Both the position numbers and the translations under genes were made by a program. Below the pieces are notes generated by a model. That model was not told where the DNA came from, searched no databases, and saw only the letters and a program-made list of their open reading frames with translations. From positions 1 to 64,000 of the forward strand of contig NZ_PYPS01000022.1 in assembly GCF_003027925.1 (NCBI RefSeq): a DNA stretch of 64,000 nucleotides, written 5' to 3'. Positions 51,263 through 59,368 of the stretch are shown in pieces; position 1 is the stretch's first letter, and the number at the start of each line of letters is the position of its first letter. The DNA comes from Micromonospora sp. RP3T. Its GTDB lineage: Bacteria; Actinomycetota; Actinomycetes; Mycobacteriales; Micromonosporaceae.

Positions 51263-51275
51263 CGGAACGGTTCCG
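51263..51275 (+). promoter_or_regulatory. Palindromic operator candidate upstream of xylanase
   Basis: CGGAAC-G-GTTCCG, a perfect 13-base palindrome in an AT-leaning stretch (GTTAAGTTTT precedes it), 157 bases upstream of the xylanase start. The symmetry and central CG resemble LacI/GalR-family operators that control glycoside hydrolase genes in actinomycetes. Confidence 0.5.
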
Positions 51276-51418
51276 GTAGGCTGCGGCCAGAGATCTGCTT
51301 CGATCGACCCACGGTGGCGGGGAGTCTCTCCCCATCCCGCGCGGCCTCCGGGCGGCCGCGCACGAGCCGACACCGTGACGGGCGGTGGTCGGGGCGACCT
51401 CCCCTTCGCCCAAGCTAG

Positions 51419-51429
51419 GAAAGGCTTTC
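51419..51429 (+). promoter_or_regulatory. GAAAG-CTTTC element over the xylanase ribosome-binding site
   Basis: GAAAGGCTTTC, a perfect 11-base inverted repeat ending two bases before the xylanase ATG and including the GGAAAGG ribosome-binding site. It resembles the GAAA...TTTC operators reported for actinomycete xylanase genes, but it could also be an RNA element limiting translation. Confidence 0.4.
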
Positions 51430-51431
51430 AC

Positions 51432-52874
51432 ATGGACAAGGTGCTCGCCCGCGACAGCGGAAGCGCGGCAGCCCGGTCGCGTCCGCGTGCCGCGGTGGTG
51501 TCGATCGTGGCCGGAGCCGCGGCCGTCGCCGCGACGATCGCGGTGGCGACCAGCGCCAGCGCCGGCACGACGCTCGGCGCGTCGGCGGCGGAACAGGGCC
51601 GCTACTTCGGCACCGCGGTGGCCGCGTTCAAGCTGTCCGACAGCACGTACGTCGGCATCCTGAACCGCGAGTTCAACATGGTCACGCCGGAGAACGAGAT
51701 GAAGTGGGACGCCACCGAGCCGTCCCAGAACCAGTTCAACTACACCAGCGCCGACCGGATCGTGGCGCACGCCCAGGCCAACGGCATGCGGGTGCGCGGG
51801 CACGCGCTGGCCTGGTACGCGCAGCAGCCGGGCTGGGCGCAGAACCTGTCCGGCACCGCGCTGCGCAACGCCATGGTCAACCACATCACCCAGGTCGCCA
51901 CGCACTACAAGGGCAAGATCTACGCCTGGGACGTGGTCAACGAGGCGTACGCCGACAGCGGCGGCGGTCGGCGTGACTCCAACCTCCAGCGCACCGGCAA
52001 CGACTGGATCGAGGTGGCGTTCCGCACCGCCCGCGCCGCCGACCCGGGCGCCAAGCTCTGCTACAACGACTACAACACCGACAACTGGACCTGGGCCAAG
52101 ACGCAGGGCGTCTACAACATGGTCAAGGACTTCAAGGCCCGCGGTGTGCCGATCGACTGCGTCGGCTTCCAGTCGCACTTCAACAGCGGCTCGCCCTACC
52201 CGAGCAACTACCGCACCACGCTGCAGAACTTCGCCGACCTCGGCGTCGACGTGCAGATCACCGAGCTGGACATCGAGGGGTCCGGCAGCGCCCAGGCCAC
52301 CACGTACGGCAACGTGGTCAAGGACTGCCTGGCCGTGGCGCGCTGCAACGGCATCACGGTCTGGGGCATCCGCGACAGCGACTCGTGGCGGGCCAGCGGC
52401 ACGCCGCTGCTGTTCGACGGCAACGGCAACAAGAAGGCGGCGTACACGTCGGTGCTCAACGCGCTGAACGCCGGTGGCACCACGCCGCCGACCAGCACGC
52501 CGCCGACCACGACGCCGCCGACGAGCACGCCGCCCACCACCACGCCGCCCACGTCGGAGCCGCCGTCGACGCCCCCGCCGGCCGGCGCCTGCACCGCCAC
52601 GCTGACCACGAACCAGTGGCAGGGCGGCTTCGTCACCACCGTGCGGGTCACCGCCGGGGGCAGCCCGCTCAACGGATGGTCGGTGTCGGTGACGCTGCCC
52701 GCCGGCTCGTCGGTCACCAACGCGTGGAGCGCGCAGGCCAGCGGCTCCAGCGGTGCGGTGACGTTCCGCAACGTCGACTACAACCGCCAGGTCGGTGCCG
52801 GCGGCAGCACCGAGTTCGGGTTCCAGGGGACGGGCACCGCCCCCGCCGGCACCGCGAGCTGCACCGCCGGCTGA
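51432..52874 (+). CDS. Secreted endo-1,4-beta-xylanase, GH10 with C-terminal CBM2
   Basis: A 480-aa enzyme that hydrolyses internal xylan bonds. A long signal peptide ends near SASA (~45). The GH10 barrel (~46-350) has acid/base Glu171 in WDVVNEAY, nucleophile Glu278 in ITELDIEG and substrate motifs VTPENEMKWD and HALAWYAQQP. A Pro/Thr linker (~357-385, PPTSTPPTTT repeats) leads to a CBM2 (~388-480) with WQGGFVTTVRVTA and SVTNAWSAQASGSSG; surface Trp residues suit cellulose or xylan binding. ATG 51432. A perfect palindrome follows the stop. Confidence 0.95.
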   Translation: MDKVLARDSGSAAARSRPRAAVVSIVAGAAAVAATIAVATSASAGTTLGASAAEQGRYFGTAVAAFKLSDSTYVGILNREFNMVTPENEMKWDATEPSQNQFNYTSADRIVAHAQANGMRVRGHALAWYAQQPGWAQNLSGTALRNAMVNHITQVATHYKGKIYAWDVVNEAYADSGGGRRDSNLQRTGNDWIEVAFRTARAADPGAKLCYNDYNTDNWTWAKTQGVYNMVKDFKARGVPIDCVGFQSHFNSGSPYPSNYRTTLQNFADLGVDVQITELDIEGSGSAQATTYGNVVKDCLAVARCNGITVWGIRDSDSWRASGTPLLFDGNGNKKAAYTSVLNALNAGGTTPPTSTPPTTTPPTSTPPTTTPPTSEPPSTPPPAGACTATLTTNQWQGGFVTTVRVTAGGSPLNGWSVSVTLPAGSSVTNAWSAQASGSSGAVTFRNVDYNRQVGAGGSTEFGFQGTGTAPAGTASCTAG

Positions 52875-52895
52875 TCCCTCCCGCTATCCCCCTCT

Positions 52896-52945
52896 TTCAC
52901 GGAAAGAGTGGCTGTCCGGGCCCGGACAGCCACTCTTTCCGTGAA
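52896..52945. repeat. Perfect 50-bp palindrome (TTCACGGAAAGAGTGGC family), copy 1 / terminator
   Basis: Arms of 25 bases with no loop: the half beginning TTCACGGAAAGAGTGGCTG is followed immediately by its exact reverse complement ending CACTCTTTCCGTGAA. It lies between the convergent xylanase and antiporter genes and so likely terminates both. A second, closely related palindrome is at 55637-55686, showing a dispersed family. Confidence 0.9.
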
Positions 52946-52985
52946 TCGGGCGCGGGCGGGGCGGGACCGGGTGTCGACGCGACGG

Positions 52986-54560
52986 TCAGTCCTCCAGTTC
53001 GGGGCCGAGCAGTCGCAGCTCCTCGATGTCGGTGGCCGCCTGGAGTTCCCGCAGTACCGACTCGTCGATCTGGTTGGTGTTGCGCAGCCGGGTCACCGCC
53101 TGACGCTTGCGGTCCAGCATCGCCAATTGGAGTCGTCGGGCCAGCTCCCGCTCCCGGTCCGTCGCCTCGTCGCGCGGGTTGCGGACGTCGTCCAGGTGGT
53201 CCTGGTAACTGGCGCGGAGCCGCTCCACGGTGTCCGGCGCGACGCCCAGCTCCGCGGCGGTTCCGGGCAGCGCCTCCAGCACCGCCTCGGTGGCCCGGAT
53301 CCGGGCCACCCGCATCTCGTCCGCGCGTTCCCGGTCACCGGTCAGCCCGGCCCAGCCCACGACCGCGGGCAACGTGGTGCCCTGCACCACCATGATCAGC
53401 ACGATCACCACCACGGTGACGAAGATGATCAGGTCACGTTCGCGCACCGGCGTGCCGTCGTGCGTGGCCACCGGCACGGCCAGCGCCGCCGCGAGCGAGA
53501 CCGCGCCCCGGAACCCGGCCCAGCCCGCCGCGGTCCGCATCCGGGCGTCGAAGTGGCGCGACCGCCGCGCCTGGCGCCGGTCCACCCGTTGCAGCGCCGA
53601 GACCGACAGGTGCACCCAGGCCAGCCGGGTGACCACGACGACCAGCGCCACCAGCACCGCGATGCCGAACGACGCCGCCGGCGAGTGGCTGGTGATGCTG
53701 CGCAGCGAACGCGGCACCTGCATGCCGAGCAGCACGAACAGGCTGCCGTTGATCATGAAGGTGGAGAGGTCCCAGAACGCGTACGCGGTGACCCGGGAGC
53801 GGGCCCGGATCACCCGGGGGCCCGCCCACGACAGCAGCAGGCCGGAGACGACCACCGCGAGCACGCCGCTGGCGTGCACCGCGTCGGCGAGCAGGAACGC
53901 GACGAACGGGGTCATGATGCTCAGCCCGCCCTCGCGCATCGCGTCGTCGACGTGTTTGCGGATCAGCACGACCAGCCCGCCGACGAGCAGCCCGGCGGCG
54001 ACCCCGCCCAGCGACTTGCCGACGAACTGCCCGGTCAACGACAGCGCCCCGGGCACCTTCCCGCCCGCGATCACGCCCACCGCCACCGCGAACAGCACCA
54101 GCGCCGTACCGTCGTTGACCAGGCTCTCCGCGCGCAGCGTGGTGAGGATGCCCCGCGGCATCCGCTTGGCCAGGCCGGCGACGGCGGCGGCGTCGGTGGG
54201 CGCCAGGACCGCGCCGAGCACCCAGGCGGCGGCCGGTTCCACCCCGAGGGCCCGGGTGACGTACGCGACCGCGACCATCGTGATGATCACCAGGGCGACG
54301 GCCAGCAGCACGATCACCGCGAGGTTGGCCCGGATCTCCCGGAGGCTGATCACCAGGCTCTCCCGGTAGAGGATCGCCGGCAGGAACAGCACCAGCACCA
54401 CCTCGGGTTCGAGGACCACGTTCTCGAACGGGGGCAGCAGGCCGAGCAGCGCGCCCATGGCGATCAGCAGCACCGGCGGCGCGACGCTGTACCGGCCGCC
54501 GATCGTGGTGCCGACGAGCACGGTGGCGCCGAGCACCCCGATCAGCACGAGTGCGTCCAC
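52986..54560 (-). CDS. Na+/H+ antiporter, CPA1 (NhaP/NHE) family
   Basis: A 524-aa membrane protein with ~12 helices. Family motifs are PPVLLIAMGALLGL, FLPAILYRESL, the unwound-helix motif LGAVLAPTDAAAV, and LRAESLVNDGTALVLF (the N-D pair for ion binding), followed by WAGFRGAVSLAAALAVP. The ~130-residue cytoplasmic C terminus is helical and charged. It exchanges Na+ or K+ for H+ for pH and salt homeostasis. GTG 54560 was chosen because it puts the first helix at the N terminus; an ATG at 54602 would add a Gly/Arg-rich stretch. Confidence 0.92.
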   Translation of the reverse strand: MDALVLIGVLGATVLVGTTIGGRYSVAPPVLLIAMGALLGLLPPFENVVLEPEVVLVLFLPAILYRESLVISLREIRANLAVIVLLAVALVIITMVAVAYVTRALGVEPAAAWVLGAVLAPTDAAAVAGLAKRMPRGILTTLRAESLVNDGTALVLFAVAVGVIAGGKVPGALSLTGQFVGKSLGGVAAGLLVGGLVVLIRKHVDDAMREGGLSIMTPFVAFLLADAVHASGVLAVVVSGLLLSWAGPRVIRARSRVTAYAFWDLSTFMINGSLFVLLGMQVPRSLRSITSHSPAASFGIAVLVALVVVVTRLAWVHLSVSALQRVDRRQARRSRHFDARMRTAAGWAGFRGAVSLAAALAVPVATHDGTPVRERDLIIFVTVVVIVLIMVVQGTTLPAVVGWAGLTGDRERADEMRVARIRATEAVLEALPGTAAELGVAPDTVERLRASYQDHLDDVRNPRDEATDRERELARRLQLAMLDRKRQAVTRLRNTNQIDESVLRELQAATDIEELRLLGPELED

Positions 54561-54636
54561 GCCGTACCCCCGTCGCCGTCCGCCGCCACCACCGTGCCGC
54601 ACGTCGCGGGCCGGGTGGGGCGGAACGGGCCGATCG

Positions 54637-55257
54637 CTACTCGAAGCGGGACGGATCGCCGGCGCCCCGGCGCAGGATCTCCGGCTCCGGGCCGGACAGG
54701 TCGACCACGGTGGTCGGTTCGAGCCCGCAGTCCCCGGCGTCGACCACGGCCTCGACCAGGTGGTCGAGGCGTTCCTTGATCTCCCAGCCCTGGGTCATCG
54801 GCTCCGTCTCACCGGGCAGCAGCAGGGTGCTGGAGAGCAACGGCTCGCCCAGCTCGGCGAGCAGCGCCTGGGTGACGGTGTGCTTCGGCACCCGCGCGCC
54901 GACCACCCGCCGGCGCGGGTCCTGCAACCGGCGCGGCACCTCCGAGGTGGCCGGCAACAGGAACGTGTAACTGCCCGGGATCACGGACTTGACCTGCCGG
55001 AAGACCGCGTTGCTGAGCTTGACGAACTGACCGAGCTGGGCGAAGTCCGCGCACACCAGCGTGAACGGGTGCCGCTCGTCGAGCCGCCGGATCTCCCGGA
55101 TCCGCTCTACGCCGGCCCGGTTGCCGAGCCGGCAGCCGAGCGCGTAGCAGGAGTCGGTCGGGTAGACGATCACGCCGTCGGACCGGAGCAGGTCCACCAC
55201 CTGCCGGATGACCCGGGGTTGGGGGTTGTCCGGATGCAGGTCGTAGTACCGCGCCAC
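54637..55257 (-). CDS. yciO: YciO-type Sua5/YrdC domain protein (threonylcarbamoyl-AMP synthase family)
   Basis: A 206-aa protein closely resembling E. coli YciO in length and motifs: YDLHPDNPQ near the N terminus, GVIVYPTDSCYALGC, PFTLVCADFAQL, PGSYTFLLPAT and VGARVPKHTV. The KxR/SxN nucleotide-binding features of the YrdC fold are recognisable. Whether it makes threonylcarbamoyl-AMP for tRNA t6A or has a side role is unresolved, since most actinomycetes also have a true Sua5. The GTG at 55257 gives exactly the YciO start; ATG 55287 is an alternative. Confidence 0.9.
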   Translation of the reverse strand: MARYYDLHPDNPQPRVIRQVVDLLRSDGVIVYPTDSCYALGCRLGNRAGVERIREIRRLDERHPFTLVCADFAQLGQFVKLSNAVFRQVKSVIPGSYTFLLPATSEVPRRLQDPRRRVVGARVPKHTVTQALLAELGEPLLSSTLLLPGETEPMTQGWEIKERLDHLVEAVVDAGDCGLEPTTVVDLSGPEPEILRRGAGDPSRFE

Positions 55258-55353
55258 GCCGGCCAGCCTATGCCCCGTCCCGATCATCCGCAGGTTTGCC
55301 GGGGGCCGGTTCCGGAAACAGGTGGGGGCCGTTCACCACAGGGGGGATCGACC

Positions 55354-55617
55354 ATGTCCGAATCCAGCACCGACCGCGCCGCCGCCCGTCCGGCGGAGGT
55401 GACCGACCCACTGCTGTGGGATCTGTCCGTCGCGGTGGCCGACGCGCACCAGCCGGACGCGGAGCGGGCGTGCGCCAGCCCGAGCTGCGCCGGCGCGGCC
55501 TGGCCGTGCGCCGCCTGGGACACCGCACAGGCGGGGCTGAGCGCCGCCCGCCCCCGCTCGTCCGCCACCGCCGCCCCACCCACCACCACCCCCCAGCGCC
55601 TGGCCCCCGCCGCCTGA
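55354..55617 (+). CDS. Small Cys-containing hypothetical protein (87 aa)
   Basis: An 87-residue Ala-rich protein with three Cys in CASPSCAGAAWPCAAWD (residues ~41-57), after an acidic helix (DPLLWDLSVAVADAHQP) and before a Pro/Thr-rich tail. The Cys spacing could bind a metal but matches nothing I know. The ATG is preceded by a strong GGGGGG ribosome-binding site, and a perfect palindrome follows the stop, both of which support a real gene. Confidence 0.65.
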   Translation: MSESSTDRAAARPAEVTDPLLWDLSVAVADAHQPDAERACASPSCAGAAWPCAAWDTAQAGLSAARPRSSATAAPPTTTPQRLAPAA

Positions 55618-55636
55618 CCCGCCCCAGGCCCGCAAA

Positions 55637-55686
55637 TTCACGGAAAGAGTGGCTATCCGGTGCCGGATAGCCACTCTTTCCGTGAA
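55637..55686. repeat. Near-perfect 50-bp palindrome (TTCACGGAAAGAGTGGC family), copy 2 / terminator
   Basis: Arms of 24 perfectly paired bases (55637-55660, 55663-55686) around a 2-base centre. The outer 18 bases of each arm are identical to copy 1 at 52896-52945. It follows the 87-aa gene and precedes the glucanase promoter, so it likely isolates the two. A short A-run (AAAAA) follows the second arm. Confidence 0.9.
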
Positions 55687-55732
55687 AAAGGGGACGCTCG
55701 CGGGGGTGTGGGTGAGACGTGAGCGGAGCCGG

Positions 55733-55744
55733 GAGAGCGCTCTC
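55733..55744 (+). promoter_or_regulatory. LacI-type operator 1 of the GH81 gene
   Basis: GAGAGCGCTCTC, a perfect 12-base palindrome with the central CG-GC typical of LacI/CebR-class operators, located ~16 bases upstream of the -35. An identical copy lies 66 bp downstream. Confidence 0.75.
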
Positions 55745-55759
55745 TTGGGCAACAAAACA

Positions 55760-55788
55760 TTGACGGACGCGTAACCGGAACCTAATCT
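55760..55788 (+). promoter_or_regulatory. Promoter of the GH81 gene
   Basis: TTGACG (55760-55765) and TAATCT (55783-55788) with a 17-bp spacer form a good sigma-70/HrdB-type promoter in a conspicuously AT-richer stretch, flanked on both sides by the two operators. The start point should fall around 55795, within or just before operator 2. Confidence 0.75.
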
Positions 55789-55797
55789 CGCTTCTCA

Positions 55798-55811
55798 AGA
55801 GAGCGCTCTCT
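55798..55811 (+). promoter_or_regulatory. LacI-type operator 2 of the GH81 gene
   Basis: AGAGAGCGCTCTCT, a perfect 14-base palindrome containing the same 12-base core as operator 1, centred 66 bp downstream of it and overlapping the expected transcription start. Two sites about six helical turns apart suit cooperative binding or a short loop. Confidence 0.78.
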
Positions 55812-55863
55812 CACCCATCGGACCACCATCCGGACACCACCTTCTCCTCTGAAGGGGACCTCC

Positions 55864-58800
55864 ATGACACTCCCCCTGCGGGACGTCTCCCCCGGCGCCG
55901 CACCGCCGCCGACCCCTCACCCGTCCACTCCCCGGCGTCGCCGGGCGATCGCCCTCGCCACCGTGTCCCTGCTGGCGGCCGGCCTGCTCGGGGTCGTGGT
56001 CGGCGGTGGCGGCACCGCCACCGCCGGCACCGTCGGCGCGGGCAGCTACACCGAGACGCTGCCGCCCGGGGCCGTGCTGCCCAAGGGCTGCGGCACGGTC
56101 AGCACCAACCCCCGCATCTTCGCCACCGCCGACGCGCCGGCCGGCGCGATCCCCACCAACGACTGGTGGTCCTCGCTGATCTGGAAGCGCAACAACTGCG
56201 GGACCAGCGAGAACCTCCAGGCCCACCCGCTGGCGTTCAAGGCCGAGAACAACGGGCTCGGGCTGTCCTACACCACCACGCCGGCGATCAGCGGCACCAC
56301 GACCGGGGTCGGCGAGTACCACTACCCGTACACCGAGGACGTCCGCGTCGGGGTGGCCGGGCTGGCCGCGCCGGTGGTCAAGGCCGCCGACTGGACCGAC
56401 TGGACCGTCACCGCCGACTGGAGCGACGGCAACCGCAGCATGCGGGCCACCATCGGCCACGGCCTGCCGTTCAGCTACTACACCGTCACCGGCGGCGGCG
56501 CCGCGCAGCTCACCGCCACCGCGACGCCGACCGTGTGGCGCAACTCCGGCGCCACCATCGGCTTCACCGTCAACGGCCACGACTACGTCGCGTACGGGCC
56601 GACCGGGTCGACCTGGACCGTCAACGGCGCCGGCATCAGCTCCACGCTGGCCGGCAAGGGCTACTTCTCGGTGGCGGTGCTGCCCGGCGGCGCGGACAAG
56701 GCCGCCCTGGCCGACACCTACGGCCGGTACGCCCACGCGCACGTCACCGGCACCCGGATGAGCTACGCCTACGACCCGGCGACCGGCTCGGTGCGCACCA
56801 CGTACGCGTTCACCACCACGCCCCGCGAGGGCACCGAGACGAAGACGGTGGTGGCGCTCTACCCGCACCAGTGGCGCAGCCTCACCGGCGCCACCCCGAT
56901 CACCCCGACGTACGTCTCGCCCCGCGGCGCCATGCGGGTGCTCGCCGGCGTGCCGTCGTTCACCACCGGCATGCGCTTCACCGGTGTGCTGCCCGAGGTG
57001 CCGGCCGTCGGCGACGCCGCCGGCGCGGACCTGAGCACGGTCACCAACTACCTCAACGCCGAGCTGGCCAACCCGGAGGGGATCAGCGGCAAGGACACCT
57101 ACTGGGCCGGCAAGGGCCTCGGCCGGGCCGCCCGGATCGCCGAGATCGCCGACCAGCTCGGGCTCACCACGGTCCGCGACGCGGCCGTGGCGGCCATGAA
57201 GACGCGGCTCACCAACTGGCTCACCGCCGGCTCCGGCGAGACCGGCCAGCTCTTCTACTACGACCGCAACTGGGGCACGCTGATCGGCTACCCCGCCTCG
57301 TACGGCTCCGACGAGGACCTCAACGACCACCACTTCCACTACGGCTACTTCGTCGCCGCGGCGGCCACGGTGGCCAAGTTCGACCCCGGCTGGGCCGACA
57401 ACACCCGCTACGGCGGCATGGTCGACCTGCTCATCCGCGACGCCAACAACTACGACCGGGCCGACGGGCGCTTCCCGTACCTGCGGGACTTCGACATCTA
57501 CGCCGGCCACGACTGGGCCTCCGGCCTGGCGCCGTTCTTCGCCGGCAACAACCAGGAGTCCTCCTCGGAGGGGATGAACTTCGCCAACGCCCTGATCCAG
57601 TGGGGACAGGCCACCGGCAACACCGCCGTCCGGGACGCCGGCGTCTACCTGTGGACCACGCAGTCGGCGGCCATCTCGGAATACTGGTTCGACGTGCACG
57701 ACGAGAACTTCCCGGCCGGCTTCGGTCACAAGACCGTCGGCATGGTGTGGGGCGACGGCGGCGCGTACGCCACCTGGTTCTCCTCCGCGCCGGAGATGAT
57801 CCAGGGCATCAACATGCTGCCGATCACCGGCGGACACCTGTACCTGGGCGACCACCCCGAGTACGTCAAGGCCAACTACGCCGAGCTGCTCACCAACAAG
57901 AACGGTCCGCCGACGGTGTGGCAGGACATCATCTGGGAGTTCCTGGCGCTCGGCGACGGCGACGAGGCGTTGCGCAACTTCCGGGCCAACAGCACGTTCG
58001 CCAGCGAGGAGGGCGAGAGCAAGGCGCACACGTTCCACTGGATCCGCAACCTGGCCGCGCTCGGCAACGTGGACACCACGGTCACCGCGAACCACCCGCT
58101 GGCCAAGGTGTTCCGCAAGGGCACCGCACGCACCTACGTGGCGTCGAACATCACCGCCGCGCCGCTGACCGTCACGTTCTCCGACGGCACCCGGCTCACC
58201 GTGCCGGCCGGGAAGACCGCCACCTCCGGGGCGTACACCTGGAGCGGCGGCAGCGCCACCGGCGGCGTGACCGTGCCGACCGGTCCCCCGCCGACCGGCA
58301 CGCCGACGCCGGACCCGACCACCCCGACCCCGGACCCGACCACGCCGACGCCCACCCCGACCACCGCCAGCCCGACGCCGACCAGCCCGAGCCCCAGCCC
58401 GAGCCCGAGCACCTCGACGCCGACGCTGGAGCCGACCCGCTACCTGGCCGCCGGCGGCGGGCTGGACGGCACCGCCGGCCCGGCCGGCACGGTCACCGTC
58501 GCCGCCGCGAACGGCAACCACGACGGGACGCCGACCAGCCCGCAGGTCTTCACCGCCACCGGGCTGACCGGCACCTACACCGGCGGGACCACCGCCTTCG
58601 ACCTGGGCGTCGACGCCGGCATCGCGGTCGGCAACGGCGTCCAGGCCCGGATCTCGTACGACCTGACCGGTGACGGCAGCTTCGACCGGGTGGAGACCTA
58701 CCGGTACTTCGCCACCGACCCGATCGTCGGGTTGGAGCGCTACCGCCAGACCCAGGGCCTGGCCTCGGCCACCGGCACGCTGGGCAACCTGGCCGGTGGC

Positions 58801-58896
58801 ACGGTGAAGGTCGAGGTCTGGAACGCCATCGGCAACAACCCCACCACGGTCGGCACCGGCGACCGCTCGACGATCACCCTGCCCTACTCCCGGTGA
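55864..58896 (+). CDS. Secreted endo-beta-1,3-glucanase, GH81, with Pro/Thr linker and C-terminal accessory domain
   Basis: A 1010-aa enzyme degrading beta-1,3-glucan (laminarin, fungal wall). An Arg-rich N terminus and signal helix end near TATAG (~55). The GH81 region spans ~60-780, with TNDWWSSL, the DHHFHYGYF motif (Asp488) and NNQESSSEGMNF (Glu565/Glu569), the expected catalytic region. A Pro/Thr/Ser linker (~800-860) precedes a ~150-residue C-terminal beta domain (RYLAAGGGLDG ... YRYFATDPIVG) that I know from other actinomycete hydrolases but cannot name; a glucan-binding role is inferred. ATG 55864 after AGGGGACC. Confidence 0.93.
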   Translation: MTLPLRDVSPGAAPPPTPHPSTPRRRRAIALATVSLLAAGLLGVVVGGGGTATAGTVGAGSYTETLPPGAVLPKGCGTVSTNPRIFATADAPAGAIPTNDWWSSLIWKRNNCGTSENLQAHPLAFKAENNGLGLSYTTTPAISGTTTGVGEYHYPYTEDVRVGVAGLAAPVVKAADWTDWTVTADWSDGNRSMRATIGHGLPFSYYTVTGGGAAQLTATATPTVWRNSGATIGFTVNGHDYVAYGPTGSTWTVNGAGISSTLAGKGYFSVAVLPGGADKAALADTYGRYAHAHVTGTRMSYAYDPATGSVRTTYAFTTTPREGTETKTVVALYPHQWRSLTGATPITPTYVSPRGAMRVLAGVPSFTTGMRFTGVLPEVPAVGDAAGADLSTVTNYLNAELANPEGISGKDTYWAGKGLGRAARIAEIADQLGLTTVRDAAVAAMKTRLTNWLTAGSGETGQLFYYDRNWGTLIGYPASYGSDEDLNDHHFHYGYFVAAAATVAKFDPGWADNTRYGGMVDLLIRDANNYDRADGRFPYLRDFDIYAGHDWASGLAPFFAGNNQESSSEGMNFANALIQWGQATGNTAVRDAGVYLWTTQSAAISEYWFDVHDENFPAGFGHKTVGMVWGDGGAYATWFSSAPEMIQGINMLPITGGHLYLGDHPEYVKANYAELLTNKNGPPTVWQDIIWEFLALGDGDEALRNFRANSTFASEEGESKAHTFHWIRNLAALGNVDTTVTANHPLAKVFRKGTARTYVASNITAAPLTVTFSDGTRLTVPAGKTATSGAYTWSGGSATGGVTVPTGPPPTGTPTPDPTTPTPDPTTPTPTPTTASPTPTSPSPSPSPSTSTPTLEPTRYLAAGGGLDGTAGPAGTVTVAAANGNHDGTPTSPQVFTATGLTGTYTGGTTAFDLGVDAGIAVGNGVQARISYDLTGDGSFDRVETYRYFATDPIVGLERYRQTQGLASATGTLGNLAGGTVKVEVWNAIGNNPTTVGTGDRSTITLPYSR

Positions 58897-58903
58897 CCGT
58901 GGA

Positions 58904-58939
58904 CCGGCGCCCCGACCCCTCGACGGGTCGGGGCGCCGG
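58904..58939. terminator. Bidirectional hairpin terminator
   Basis: Perfect 15-bp arms CCGGCGCCCCGACCC / GGGTCGGGGCGCCGG (58904-58918, 58925-58939) with a 6-base loop, filling the gap between the convergent glucanase and VOC genes. Confidence 0.88.
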
Positions 58940-58942
58940 CCG

Positions 58943-59323
58943 TCACGGCCAGCGGCTGGCGGTGGCCTCGAACAGCTCCGGGTCGCTGGCCACCGGGATG
59001 ACACAGACGAGGTGACCGCCGGGGGCGCGCAGCACGTGGCAGTCCTGCCAGCGGGAGACCGGAGTGGCGCCCAGCGCCCGCAACCGCTCGACCTCGGCGG
59101 GCACGTCGTCGGTCTCGATGTCGAGGTGGTGCCGGGGCGTGTCGTCCACTGCCTGCACGGCGGTGACCAGGCCCGGCACCACGTCGGCCAGACCGGTGAA
59201 CTCGGGCTCCGCCGGATCGGTGCGCGCCTCGGCGCCGAGCGCGGCGGACCAGAACGCGGTGACCTCCCCGGCCGACTCCTTCGGTGCGTCGATGATCAGG
59301 GCGTACAGGCGGGACCGATGCAT
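58943..59323 (-). CDS. VOC superfamily (glyoxalase-like) protein
   Basis: A 126-aa protein of the glyoxalase/bleomycin-resistance/dioxygenase fold. The two beta-alpha-beta-beta-beta modules are visible as LYALIIDAPKESAGEVTAFWSAALGA and HHLDIETDDVPAEVERLRALGA, then WQDCHVLRAPGGHLVCVIPV. Metal-ligand His residues are possible but no substrate is evident. Start ATG 59323; it is 45 bp from the downstream end of the FAD enzyme gene on the same strand. Confidence 0.9.
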   Translation of the reverse strand: MHRSRLYALIIDAPKESAGEVTAFWSAALGAEARTDPAEPEFTGLADVVPGLVTAVQAVDDTPRHHLDIETDDVPAEVERLRALGATPVSRWQDCHVLRAPGGHLVCVIPVASDPELFEATASRWP

Positions 59324-59368
59324 CGCCCGAGCCTAGCCACGGTCACCGATCCCGGCAGCCCCGCCGGA

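Noticed and set aside
55795..59004. Long minus-strand ORF (>1000 codons) opposite the GH81 gene
   Set aside because: It is an antisense shadow: composition is Gly/Val/Arg/His-rich with no domain, whereas the plus strand encodes a clear GH81 enzyme.
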